From NCBI GenBank assembly GCA_012839295.1, contig DUNO01000005.1, forward strand, positions 310,001-374,000: DNA of 64,000 nt, read 5' to 3'. The stretch comes from Clostridiales bacterium (lineage in GTDB: Bacteria; Bacillota; Clostridia; Lachnospirales; Lachnospiraceae). Positions 33,829-42,861 of this stretch are shown here, in pieces (the first letter of the stretch is position 1; each line of letters begins with the position of its first letter). Made by a program: the position numbers and the translations under genes. The notes below the pieces were generated by a model. That model saw only the letters and a program-made list of their open reading frames with translations, was not told where the DNA came from and made no database searches.

Positions 33829-35511
33829 ATGAAAAACAAGAAACGGTTTTTGGCTGTATTTGTTACATTTCTAATGGTTGTCTCTTTGCTGTATGGATGT
33901 GGAGGAAAAACTAACGACCCGGCACCCCAGACCAGTACCGGCAGTAGTTCAGACGCGAGCGTTTCCCAGCCGGCTGACGGCGGGGAGGATGGTCCCTTTG
34001 GTAAATATGCCGAGCCGGTTACGATTTCTGTGGTAAAGAATCTTGGGCAGAGCAGTATGGAATTTCCTGAGGGGGACAGTCTGGAAGACAACGTGTGGAC
34101 CAGGTATTACGAGGATCAATTCAATATCAGGTTCGACTGGAAGTGGTCCACCACACTGGAACAGTATGATCAGAAAGTGAATATCGCTATTACGTCAGGC
34201 GATGTGCCAGATGTGATGAAAGTGAACAGGACGCAGCTGAAGATGATGGTGGATAATGAGCAGGTTTATGACTTGACAGAGCTGGTTGATAAATATGCTT
34301 CTGATTTTACCAAGGAAGTTTTGAACGCTGATGACGGTGCGAGTTTGGACAGCGCTACTTTTAGTGGACGCCTGATGGCAATCCCTGCAATCGTATCAGA
34401 TCTGCAGAGTGCAAATGTTCTGTGGATACGTACCGACTGGCTGGGCAATTTGGGGCTGGATATTCCAGAGACCGTTGAGGACTTTTGGACAGTGGCTGAG
34501 GCATTCGCTACCAAAGATCCGGACGGCAACGGCGCGAATGACACATATGCTTTGGCCCTGAACAAGGATTTGTTTGGCACGGGAAGCGTATATGCCAGCG
34601 GTGAAGGATTCTTCAATATGTACAATTCTTATCCCAACATTTGGATTACCAAGGATGGGAAGCTGGCTTATGGCAGCATTCAACCTGAAGCAAAGGACGC
34701 TTTGGCGGCTTTGCAGGAGATGTATGCCAAAGGGTATATGGATCCGGAATTCGGTGTAAAGGATGCCAACAAGGTAAATGAAGACGTATGCGCAGGCAAG
34801 GCTGGAATGATGTTCGGAAACTTTTGGAATATGGCCTGGGTCAATGATGCCAAGGTGGCTGATCCCACCGTCGAGTGGGTGCCCGCTGCCATCCCTGGAA
34901 ATGCGAAAGCCCAGCTTTCCTTCGGTACCACCTCCTACTATGTGGTCAGCAAGGATTGCAAATATCCGGAGGCCGCCTTCAAACTGTTGAACGGTTATCT
35001 TGATAAAGGCTACGGCGAACATGCAGAGCCCCTTATATACAATATTACTCCGGAAGGGTACGGCCCCTTTGATTACCCCGTCATCACGATGGAGCCTTCC
35101 ATGAAGAACTTCGAAGCCGCGAAGAAGGTAACGGCTGCCCTGGAGAGCGGCGACACCAGCGGGTTAAATGCCGAGCAGATGAACTACTATGAGCTTTGCA
35201 AGCTGAGCCTGGCGGGCGACCACAGCAACAACAACTGGCACCAGCTCAAGATGTTTGGGCCTGGCGGCAGCCTCGGAGTGGTCCAGAAATATTGGGATAA
35301 TGGCAATGTGATGCCGGATTTGTATTATGGGCCGCCTACCCCGGCTATGACAGAAAAGAAATCGACCTTGGATAAACTGCAGCTTACTGATTTTTCTGTT
35401 ATCATCATGGGAGCCCCCGTCGACGATTTTGATAAATTTGTGGCCAACTGGTTAAACTTGGGCGGCCGGGATATGACCGACGAAGTAAATGAGTGGTATG
35501 CCAATAAATAG
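33829..35511 (+). CDS. Sugar ABC transporter substrate-binding lipoprotein (LplA/family 1 type)
   Basis: A 560-residue binding protein with signal peptide MKNKKRFLAVFVTFLMVVSL and lipobox LLYGC. A Ser/Thr/Asp-rich linker precedes the mature domain. TSGDVPDVMKVNR and EDFWTVAEAFATKDPDGNG (EF-hand-like DPDGNG) are typical of the large oligosaccharide/alginate-type binding proteins found with LplB/YtcP permeases. AAGGAGGAGAGCAGGCT precedes the ATG. A stem-loop follows the gene, and no ATPase is encoded in the operon, so a shared MsiK/UgpC-type ATPase elsewhere is expected. Confidence 0.92.
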   Translation: MKNKKRFLAVFVTFLMVVSLLYGCGGKTNDPAPQTSTGSSSDASVSQPADGGEDGPFGKYAEPVTISVVKNLGQSSMEFPEGDSLEDNVWTRYYEDQFNIRFDWKWSTTLEQYDQKVNIAITSGDVPDVMKVNRTQLKMMVDNEQVYDLTELVDKYASDFTKEVLNADDGASLDSATFSGRLMAIPAIVSDLQSANVLWIRTDWLGNLGLDIPETVEDFWTVAEAFATKDPDGNGANDTYALALNKDLFGTGSVYASGEGFFNMYNSYPNIWITKDGKLAYGSIQPEAKDALAALQEMYAKGYMDPEFGVKDANKVNEDVCAGKAGMMFGNFWNMAWVNDAKVADPTVEWVPAAIPGNAKAQLSFGTTSYYVVSKDCKYPEAAFKLLNGYLDKGYGEHAEPLIYNITPEGYGPFDYPVITMEPSMKNFEAAKKVTAALESGDTSGLNAEQMNYYELCKLSLAGDHSNNNWHQLKMFGPGGSLGVVQKYWDNGNVMPDLYYGPPTPAMTEKKSTLDKLQLTDFSVIIMGAPVDDFDKFVANWLNLGGRDMTDEVNEWYANK

Positions 35512-35543
35512 TATTGCCACATAATGACAGAAAGCAGAGTGTG

Positions 35544-35574
35544 GGTGGGGAGAGGTGCTACGCCGCTCCCCGCC
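35544..35574 (+). promoter_or_regulatory. Intercistronic stem-loop between binding protein and permease genes
   Basis: GGTGGGGAG pairs with CTCCCCGCC (9 bp) over a 13-base loop, without a T run. In ABC importer operons such hairpins usually stabilise the abundant binding-protein mRNA and lower downstream expression. Confidence 0.6.
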
Positions 35575-35594
35575 TGCCAGTTTGAGGGATTGCC

Positions 35595-36488
35595 ATGAAA
35601 AAAATGAAACGAAATCTTCCGTTGCACATCATGCTATTATCTGCCTTAATATTGATGTTAATATACAATTACCTGCCGCTGCTGGGGAACATAATGGCAT
35701 TTCAAAAATTTAATCCGACCAAAGGCTTTTTTCGCAGCGAGTGGGTGGGTCTGGACAACTTCCGGTATGTGTTCGCTATGCCGGATACCCTGCAAGTAGT
35801 ATGGAATACCTTTTTCATTGCCGTAATGAAGCTGATTATGGGGATTATCGTCCCGGTGATTGTAGCCTTATTGCTCAATGAGATGCGCTGTATCCGTTAC
35901 AAGCGCGCCCTTCAAACGATAGTCTATTTCCCGCATTTTTTAAGCTGGGTCATCTTAGCGGGTATCATGGTGGATGTCCTTTCCCCTTCCCGGGGTATTA
36001 TTGGAAAAGCCTTTACCGCCCTTGGATTAGAGGCGCCTTTCCTTCTGGGTGATGCAAATTTATTTCCTTTCACTATGGTATTCACGGAGACTTGGAAGGA
36101 ATTTGGTTTTGGCACTATTGTATACCTGGCCGCCCTTACCGGCATCGATCCTACCTTATATGAGGCTGCCGGAATTGATGGGGCAGGCCGGTGGAAACAG
36201 ACTCTCAATATCACGATTCCCTGCATTATGCCTATTGTGATGTTAATGACCATTTTAGCTATGGGAAATGTGCTGAATGCGGGCTTTGACCAGATATTCA
36301 ATCTTTATAGCCCCCAAGTATATGCTACGGGTGATATCTTGGATACACTTGTGTACCGTATCGGTATGGAGGACGCCCAATATGGTGTGGCTACCGCGGT
36401 TGGCCTGTTCAAAAGCGTTGTTTCCTTCCTTATGCTGTCCTTGTCATACGGGTTAGCTTACAAGTATACCGATTACCGTGTATTCTGA
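35595..36488 (+). CDS. Sugar ABC transporter permease, LplB/UgpA-like
   Basis: A 297-residue membrane permease with six predicted helices and the EAA loop (YEAAGIDGAGRWKQTLNITI). The N-terminus (LPLLGNIMAFQKFNPTKGF) is typical of the LplB/YteP group. GAGGG lies 6 bases before the ATG. Forms a heterodimeric pore with the next permease for import of an oligosaccharide. Confidence 0.93.
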   Translation: MKKMKRNLPLHIMLLSALILMLIYNYLPLLGNIMAFQKFNPTKGFFRSEWVGLDNFRYVFAMPDTLQVVWNTFFIAVMKLIMGIIVPVIVALLLNEMRCIRYKRALQTIVYFPHFLSWVILAGIMVDVLSPSRGIIGKAFTALGLEAPFLLGDANLFPFTMVFTETWKEFGFGTIVYLAALTGIDPTLYEAAGIDGAGRWKQTLNITIPCIMPIVMLMTILAMGNVLNAGFDQIFNLYSPQVYATGDILDTLVYRIGMEDAQYGVATAVGLFKSVVSFLMLSLSYGLAYKYTDYRVF

Positions 36489-36580
36489 GTGCATAGTTTG
36501 GGGAACTTAAAGCTCCATAAATAATGTTACTGTAGTCTAAAGCTATAAACAGAAAATTTTAAAAGGGGGTCACAGCGTAT

Positions 36581-37492
36581 ATGGATCATCAACGTCGTAT
36601 CAGAACTACGGGAAGGGCATCGGTTGGAGTGCGGATATTTTCCGTTTTCAATTATATATTTGTTACCTTAATTGCACTTACCTGTTTGTTGCCAATGGTG
36701 AATCTGTTGGCTATTTCTTTCAGCTCCAGCAGTGCGGTATCCACGGGGCAGGTGAGCTTTTGGCCGGTGGATTTTACATTGGAATCATATTCTTTCATGG
36801 CGGGGAAGCCGGAATTTTTTGCTTCAATGAAGATATCTGTCTTGCGTATTTTATTGGCCGTTCCCCTAAGCATGATCGTGTCTGTGCTGGCGGCCTATCC
36901 TCTTTCACGGCAAAATCATGAATTTGGGGCCAGAAAATACTATGTTTGGATATTTATTGTACCTATGATGTTTTATGGCGGGTTGATACCATCCTATATG
37001 GTAGTGCGTAATACTGGACTCATTGATTCTATTTGGGCGCTGGTACTGCCCTGTTCTATCAATGTGTTTAACATTATACTATTGATGAACTTTTTTCGTT
37101 CAATCCCCAAAGAGCTGGAAGAGGCGGCAGCCGTTGACGGTGCAGGGCATTTCCGCATTTTATTGCAGGTGGTGCTGCCGGTGTCAACTCCGGTGCTGGC
37201 CACCGTGTTGTTGTTTTTCATTGTCAACCACTGGAACTCCTGGTTTGATGGCTTGATTTATATGAATTCCCCCAGCAAATATCCCCTGCAGACCTATCTG
37301 CAGACCCAGGTCGTCAACCGGGCCCTCATGGCGTTGGAGGCCATGCGCGACATCCGGCGTATGGGGAATATTTCCGACCGCACGGGCAAGGCTGCACAGA
37401 TCTTTTTAGCCGCTGTTCCGGTATTAGCGGTATATCCATTTTTACAAAAATATTTTACAACCGGTATTGTCATGGGCAGTGTGAAAGGCTGA
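36581..37492 (+). CDS. Sugar ABC transporter permease, YtcP/LplC-like
   Basis: A 303-residue partner permease. The EAA loop reads LEEAAAVDGAGHFRILLQVV, and GGLIPSYMVVRNTGLIDSIW is characteristic of the YtcP/LplC group. Six helices are predicted, and the C-terminus ends in the family-typical YFTTGIVMGSVKG. It lies 92 bases after its partner. Confidence 0.93.
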   Translation: MDHQRRIRTTGRASVGVRIFSVFNYIFVTLIALTCLLPMVNLLAISFSSSSAVSTGQVSFWPVDFTLESYSFMAGKPEFFASMKISVLRILLAVPLSMIVSVLAAYPLSRQNHEFGARKYYVWIFIVPMMFYGGLIPSYMVVRNTGLIDSIWALVLPCSINVFNIILLMNFFRSIPKELEEAAAVDGAGHFRILLQVVLPVSTPVLATVLLFFIVNHWNSWFDGLIYMNSPSKYPLQTYLQTQVVNRALMALEAMRDIRRMGNISDRTGKAAQIFLAAVPVLAVYPFLQKYFTTGIVMGSVKG

Positions 37493-37519
37493 CGCATGCC
37501 GGAGAAGTAGGAGAGAACA

Positions 37520-40087
37520 ATGTGGAAAATTACCTCACCCAAAAAAAATTTGAGTGTTATTCTGCACCTTGGCGAAGAAGGCGCTATTGCATATGAGGTT
37601 ACGCTGGGAGGCAAGCCCTGTGCAAGCGGTGCGCTGGGCCTCGTCACCAGCCTTGCGGATTTCACCGGAGGGCTCCGTTTTGTTGAAATGGAGGCTCCGG
37701 CCGAAATCAACGAACGATATAGCTTACCCGCAGGAAAAAAGGCGGTGTACGAAAATCACTGTATAGAATCGCGCCTGCATTTTGTCCGGCAGGAAACGCC
37801 CTTTGTTTTGGTAGTGCGTGCCTATGATAACGGCGCGGCCCTCCGCTATGAGATTCCTGTAGAAGGAGAAGGATTTTCTGTGCTGCGGGAGAGCACAGAT
37901 TTCTGCTTTGCCGAAGGACTTGACGATGTTTGGCTGCAGGATTGGGTCGCTACTTATGAAGCGCCTTACAACAAAAGCAGCTGGGGCCCGGCGCACAATG
38001 GCCGTCATTACGGTATGCCGGTCTTGGTGGGAGGCGGCGCAAGCGGCCCATGGCTGATGGTGAATGAGGCAGCGGTATTGAATACCGGCGGCAGCTATTG
38101 TGTCAGCCATGTGAAGGGAACCGCTGCACGGCGGCTTACACTGGATTTCGCACCCGAGGAAAAGGGCGCGCCCATTCCATCGCCGCTTCCGTTCCAATCA
38201 CCTTGGCGCTATCTGCTGATAGCAGGTACCTTAGACGAGGTGGTGAACTCCACCTTGAATTACAATCTAAACCCGCCTGCCAAGATGGAGGACACAAGCT
38301 GGATTAAGCCCGCCCGCGCCTTATGGGCTTGGTGGATCAGTGACACAGGCGCACAGGTATTTACCGAGGTTAAGCAATATGTGGATTTTGCAGCTGCCAT
38401 GGGCTTTGAGGCAGTTGTGGTGGATGCGGGCTGGGACGAGACCTGGATCCGGCAGTTTTGCAATTATGCCCATGCCCGGAACATCTCCCCCTGGCTGTGG
38501 ACGGCTATGCAGGATATCGATACCGAGGAAACTGCCGGTTATTATTTACCTCTGTGGAAAAGCTGGGGGGCTGACGGCGTAAAAATCGATATCTTTGAAA
38601 ATGACTCCGCCCACACTGCGTGGCAGTATAACATGATGGCGGATATCATGGCCAGAGAAAAGTTGATGGTTAATTTCCACGGCTGCACAAAGCCCATGGG
38701 TGAGGGGCGCACTTGGCCTCATTTTATTGCCGCGGAAGGGATCATGGGGTTGGAGTACTACAAATGGAGAGACCAGCCAAACGCGGAACACAACTGCACG
38801 GTACCCTTCATCCGCAATGCCGCGGGGCCAATGGATTATACACCTGTTGGATTCACCAATAAAAACCGCAATACGTCCATGGCCCACCAAATGGCGCTGG
38901 CGGCAGTGTTTGAAAGTGGATGTACCCATTTTGCCGCCTCCATTTTTAACTTGGAGCCCTGGAGCGGCACAAGCTTTTTGCGCCGTTTAAAGCCCAAATA
39001 TGACGGCCTGCGCTTGCTTGCCGGCTATCCGGGAGACCATGTGGCTATATTGCGGTGGGTTCAATCGTCCGAGGAGTATGTGGTGGGCTGTATCTGCAAC
39101 CAAAAGCGTGCGATGCGTCTGCCTTTGGATTTTTTGCCGGAAGGTGATTTTGAGGCCGAGGTATACAAAGACGGCCGCTTTGGTGACGATATTCTTTGCG
39201 GACGCATGGCGGTAAACAGGGAGAGCATATTAGATATCCCCATGCTTGAGCACGGAGGGGCAGGCGTGTATATCGCCCGCAAAATCGAACCGCTTTCCAT
39301 TTTGCGGGCCGAAGGATATATGTGCGGGGATTACACGGAACTCTCTGCCGATGCTGCAAGACCCTTCCTGGGAAGCGTGCACGGGACAGTTTCCGAGGAA
39401 AATCCTGCTCCGGTCCTGGTCTTGCGCGGAGGAGCCGAGTTTGCATGTGAAGAAACGCTTCCCGCCGGGGCGGCTTCCATTCGTTTGTTTTATTGCGCCG
39501 AGGAGGCTTTCTCGCTTCAAATCAGCGACGGGATCTCTTCTGGACAGGCGAATGTTCCCGCCAGTGGATATGGAAACGTATTTTCTACCTATGATGTCGC
39601 ATTCCTCTTTGCCGGAGGGCCGGCTAAGCTGGTATTAAAAAAGCAGCGGGGCGCTACCCCCTCGCTGGAGAAGCTCCGCATTATACGTAACGCTCCTGTG
39701 CAGGGCATGGTTTTGCCGGTGGAGACAGGTATCCTTTTTGGAGGCGGGAATCTTCTACCCGATTGCCGGGGAACCTGGCAGCTATGCAGTATGGAAAACG
39801 GTGCCGTACTGCGTATGCAAAATGTAATGCTGCCGCAAAGCGGCGAGTATATTTTACGCGTCAACTATTACGCAGGAATGACAGGCACCGCGCAGGTCAG
39901 CGCAAACGGTGGGCCGGCAATCCCTGCAAAATTGAGCGGTGTTGGCAAGTGGAGTTCCACCAGGGAAGGAGACCTCCTGGCCAGGGAAATCCTGCTCCCT
40001 CTCGAAAAAGGACCGAACACGATTGAAGTGACAGCATGCGAGGCGCTACCTGCGCTAAAGGAGTTGGTGCTTATGCCCAACGGTTAA
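37520..40087 (+). CDS. Second GH97 family glycoside hydrolase (855 residues)
   Basis: A paralogue of the first GH97 enzyme with the same order: N-terminal domain (SPKKNLSVILHLGEEG), RYSLPAGKKAVYENH, barrel with WIKPARALWAWWISDTGA, YVDFAAAMGFEAVVVDAGWD, and GADGVKIDIFENDS. FHGCTKPMGEGRTWPHFIAA and AEGIMGLEYYKW carry further active-site residues; the Asp of KIDI again fits the retaining GH97 nucleophile. The C-terminal 200 or so residues hold extra beta-rich, CBM-like regions not found in minimal GH97 enzymes. GGAGAGAACA precedes the ATG. No signal peptide, so it should act on sugar imported by the adjacent ABC system. Confidence 0.88.
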   Translation: MWKITSPKKNLSVILHLGEEGAIAYEVTLGGKPCASGALGLVTSLADFTGGLRFVEMEAPAEINERYSLPAGKKAVYENHCIESRLHFVRQETPFVLVVRAYDNGAALRYEIPVEGEGFSVLRESTDFCFAEGLDDVWLQDWVATYEAPYNKSSWGPAHNGRHYGMPVLVGGGASGPWLMVNEAAVLNTGGSYCVSHVKGTAARRLTLDFAPEEKGAPIPSPLPFQSPWRYLLIAGTLDEVVNSTLNYNLNPPAKMEDTSWIKPARALWAWWISDTGAQVFTEVKQYVDFAAAMGFEAVVVDAGWDETWIRQFCNYAHARNISPWLWTAMQDIDTEETAGYYLPLWKSWGADGVKIDIFENDSAHTAWQYNMMADIMAREKLMVNFHGCTKPMGEGRTWPHFIAAEGIMGLEYYKWRDQPNAEHNCTVPFIRNAAGPMDYTPVGFTNKNRNTSMAHQMALAAVFESGCTHFAASIFNLEPWSGTSFLRRLKPKYDGLRLLAGYPGDHVAILRWVQSSEEYVVGCICNQKRAMRLPLDFLPEGDFEAEVYKDGRFGDDILCGRMAVNRESILDIPMLEHGGAGVYIARKIEPLSILRAEGYMCGDYTELSADAARPFLGSVHGTVSEENPAPVLVLRGGAEFACEETLPAGAASIRLFYCAEEAFSLQISDGISSGQANVPASGYGNVFSTYDVAFLFAGGPAKLVLKKQRGATPSLEKLRIIRNAPVQGMVLPVETGILFGGGNLLPDCRGTWQLCSMENGAVLRMQNVMLPQSGEYILRVNYYAGMTGTAQVSANGGPAIPAKLSGVGKWSSTREGDLLAREILLPLEKGPNTIEVTACEALPALKELVLMPNG

Positions 40088-40184
40088 TATTACATATTAT
40101 GAGGGTTATTCGTGTCATTCTTTGCTTTCGACGGAAAACAAGGTAAGTGATACAAAATGAATAATTGCAAAAACAAATGCCATT

Positions 40185-40221
40185 ATAAAGGTGTAGCCCA
40201 TAAAGCTGCACCTTTATTTTT
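40185..40221 (+). terminator. Terminator at the end of the sugar locus
   Basis: A 13-bp stem with one G-U pair (ATAAAGGTGTAGC with GCTGCACCTTTAT), a 7-base loop and a T run. Confidence 0.9.
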
Positions 40222-40274
40222 TGCTGCTCCCAAAACCTCCCTTTAATACCGGACATGGTAAATGAGAATATAGG

Positions 40275-40390
40275 AAATTGCGTGTATGCAAGATGTATAA
40301 AAGGGTGAAAAAGATGGGCAAAACCTTTTGGGATCCAACAATGGACAGTCGGATTAAAAGATTGAATTAACGTATATTTTGATGTATAAT
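40275..40390 (+). repeat. 116-bp promoter repeat, copy B (right flank of the sugar locus)
   Basis: Counterpart of 26100-26215 in the same orientation, about 86% identical. It ends with TTGAAT (40362-40367), a 17-base spacer and TATAAT (40385-40390), the probable promoter of the sensory hydrogenase operon. Confidence 0.85.
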
Positions 40391-40522
40391 AGCACTAATA
40401 TACTACGGAAACTGGGTCTATGTTCCTGTAGTCGCGATGGATGGCGCAGAATCGGCGCCTTTTATTGGGAAGTTAAAAGACAATTTCCCATAACTTATAC
40501 TTATATACAGGAAGGCGAGACC

Positions 40523-41830
40523 ATGGAAGCATTAGATGAGCAACAATATTCCCAGTTATTACAATCGGCGCCGGGAGGAGTGGCAAAAATCGCGTTGGAC
40601 GATATGCTTACTCTGTTATACGCAACGGACAAGTTTATTTCGATGATAAAGAAGGTGTCAGACAGGGCAAGCGTTAAATTACCAGCTTCCCTGCTCCGCA
40701 TGGTCTATTCGGCAGAGGTTATAAATTTAACCCAGCAGCTGGCTAATGAGAAGCAGCGTAAGGACAATATGATTAATTTCCATTTCAGGGTATTACAGCA
40801 GGACGGAAGCTTTCGGTGGTTGATGATTTCAGGCAGCAGGACGGAGGAAAGCTACATAAGCGGGTCGAAAACGGTACCGGTTTACTGCTGCAGCATAGTT
40901 GATGTAACCTACCTTATGGTAGAGTATAAGAAATTAGAGCAGACCTGCGAATACCACCGGGTTATTTCTGAGCTGGCAAAGGAATTATTTTTTGAATACG
41001 AGATTGCTGGTGACAGGTTGACATTTTCTGAGCAATTCCGTGAAATCTTTGGAAAGGAAAATGCGATAACGGGCTTCCGTAAAAAGCTGGAAAAGACAAG
41101 CATCATACATGAATCGGAATTACCGGCGGTAGTATCCATTTTCAACAGCATGATGAACGGAAGAAAGCAGGTGAGGTTTGAGCTCAGGCTCATCGGGAAG
41201 GATGGTATCCCCACCTGGTATACCTGCTATGCATCCATTATCTTTGATGATAACCGGAATCCGTATAAGGTCGTGGGCAAGGTGTCTACGATGACAATCG
41301 TGGCAAAGGAGGAGGAGCATGAGATCTATACTCCCCAGCTGGACACGGTTTCGAATGTGTGTACAAGGGCTTCGGCGGAAATAATGCTTAAGGAAGCAGC
41401 AGAGAGTCAGGCGGAGGACGCCGTCAGCGCCCTGATCATGATCGATATCAGGAACTTTAAAGGCATCAATGAGGTGAGGAGCAGGATTGATGGTGAAAAT
41501 ATCATGACCTCTGTCGGCAGGGTATTAAAGAGCATGTTCCGTACCAGTGACATCATAGGAAGACTCAGCTTAAGTGAGTTTGTCGTATACATTAAGAATG
41601 TTCCCTCGGACCGGATGGTATATGAGAAGGCCGACCAGCTTTGCAAAGCCATAGAAGGAATCCACTCCTATGTGCATACCAGGAATGGTTTAGTGGCCAG
41701 CATGGGAATCACGATGCACCAGGGTCCGGCAGACCATAAGCAGTTGATGGCAAATGCATCGACAGCCCTGGTCATGGCAAAAAAGGTACCGACAAGCTCC
41801 TTTGAAGTATTCAGCGGTTCGGTCTCCTAA
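40523..41830 (+). CDS. PAS-domain protein with degenerate GGDEF domain
   Basis: A 435-residue cytoplasmic signalling protein. The ATG at 40523 follows AGGAAGGCG; upstream in-frame ATGs lie within the promoter. Two PAS-like regions are seen: residues about 1-140 (FRVLQQDGSFRWLMISGSR) and about 150-270 (FELRLIGKDGIPTWYTCYAS). The C-terminal part (about 285-435) has the diguanylate cyclase fold, including ALIMIDIRNFKGINE. The GGDEF loop reads GRLSLSEF, so cyclase activity is very unlikely. It may serve as a GTP- or c-di-GMP-binding or protein-interaction module. First gene of the sensory hydrogenase operon. Confidence 0.8.
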   Translation: MEALDEQQYSQLLQSAPGGVAKIALDDMLTLLYATDKFISMIKKVSDRASVKLPASLLRMVYSAEVINLTQQLANEKQRKDNMINFHFRVLQQDGSFRWLMISGSRTEESYISGSKTVPVYCCSIVDVTYLMVEYKKLEQTCEYHRVISELAKELFFEYEIAGDRLTFSEQFREIFGKENAITGFRKKLEKTSIIHESELPAVVSIFNSMMNGRKQVRFELRLIGKDGIPTWYTCYASIIFDDNRNPYKVVGKVSTMTIVAKEEEHEIYTPQLDTVSNVCTRASAEIMLKEAAESQAEDAVSALIMIDIRNFKGINEVRSRIDGENIMTSVGRVLKSMFRTSDIIGRLSLSEFVVYIKNVPSDRMVYEKADQLCKAIEGIHSYVHTRNGLVASMGITMHQGPADHKQLMANASTALVMAKKVPTSSFEVFSGSVS

Positions 41831-41999
41831 AAATAAGCAATGGATAAGTCATTATAAAAAATATTGGTAAAAATGACATTGATCCACATATATATGTAAC
41901 GTGTAGTCTGGAGTGCTTTTAAAAACCGGCAGGGAATCAGCCGCAAGGCGGCCTGGAGGGAAGGGCAGGGAAGTGCTCCGCACATAAATGGAGGGTTTT

Positions 42000-42353
42000 A
42001 TGACGATAGAAGATATCAGGGAGATACTGGGAGCAGAATACGTTGTCGGTGAAGAGTGGAAGGACAGGGAGGTCCATACGGCCTGCGGTTCTGATATGAT
42101 GAGCGATGTCCTGGCATTTATGAAGGATCAATCCGTACTGCTCACCGGTTTATGCAACCTGCAGGTGATACGTACCTGTGAAATGATGGATATCATTTGT
42201 ATTGTTTTTGTCAGGGGAAAGCTGCCCGACGAGGGGATGATAGAAATGGCGAAGGAAAAAGAGATTGCAATCCTTACCTCGGGGCATAGGATGTTCTCTG
42301 CCTGCGGAATGCTCTATGAAAAAGGTTTGCGGGGAGGTCCGGATTATAAATGA
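42000..42353 (+). CDS. DRTGG-domain protein (first copy)
   Basis: A 117-residue protein with the DRTGG fold, a small domain found beside CBS and phosphotransacetylase modules, probably ligand-binding. The ATG at 42000 follows GGAGGG by 4 bases. Pattern: TIEDIREILGAEYVVG, DMMSDVLAFMKDQSVLLTGL and LTSGHRMFSACGMLYEKGL. Its last codons overlap the next gene (ATGA type), so the two are coupled. It is paralogous to the DRTGG protein at 44215-44550 in the same operon. Confidence 0.82.
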   Translation: MTIEDIREILGAEYVVGEEWKDREVHTACGSDMMSDVLAFMKDQSVLLTGLCNLQVIRTCEMMDIICIVFVRGKLPDEGMIEMAKEKEIAILTSGHRMFSACGMLYEKGLRGGPDYK

Positions 42354-42778
42354 ACAACGATACAATAGTAATGTCCTATGTGGTTCCCGCTGATGATTTT
42401 ACGAGGGCGGGGGAAGCCTCCAGCAATGTTAAGGGCAAGCTCAAGAAAATGGGGGTTCCTCCTGAAATTGTCAGGAAGGTTGCGATTGCCATGTACGAGG
42501 GAGAGATCAATATGGTAATACATGCTACAGGCGGGACAATTGATGTCACCGTATCACCGGAGGAAATTCTGATGGTCTTAAAGGATCAGGGGCCGGGGAT
42601 AGAGAACATTGACCTGGCCATGCAGGCAGGATATTCAACAGCTCCCGATAATATCCGATCCCTCGGCTTTGGAGCCGGGATGGGGCTTCCCAACATGAAG
42701 CGGTATACGGATGAAATGGAGATCGAGAGCAAGCTTGGCGTGGGAACAACGGTAACGATGAAGGTAAAGATGGTTTAA
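42350..42778 (+). CDS. Anti-sigma-factor-like serine kinase/HATPase protein
   Basis: A 142-residue GHKL ATPase of the RsbW/SpoIIAB kind: IAMYEGEINMVIHA (N box), LKDQGPGIENID (G1), GFGAGMGLPNMKRYTDEM (G2) and GVGTTVTMKVK. It may phosphorylate or bind a partner protein; no sigma factor or anti-anti-sigma gene is adjacent, so a role coupled to the hydrogenase sensor is more likely. The start codon overlaps the stop of the preceding DRTGG gene. Confidence 0.85.
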   Translation: MNNDTIVMSYVVPADDFTRAGEASSNVKGKLKKMGVPPEIVRKVAIAMYEGEINMVIHATGGTIDVTVSPEEILMVLKDQGPGIENIDLAMQAGYSTAPDNIRSLGFGAGMGLPNMKRYTDEMEIESKLGVGTTVTMKVKMV

Positions 42779-42861
42779 CAGGTGTTTCACAAACCATTTT
42801 GCGGTTGTCTGGCTGATGCCCGAAGCCGGCAGGTGGTATTTAGGAAAGGCATGGTTTTTAT

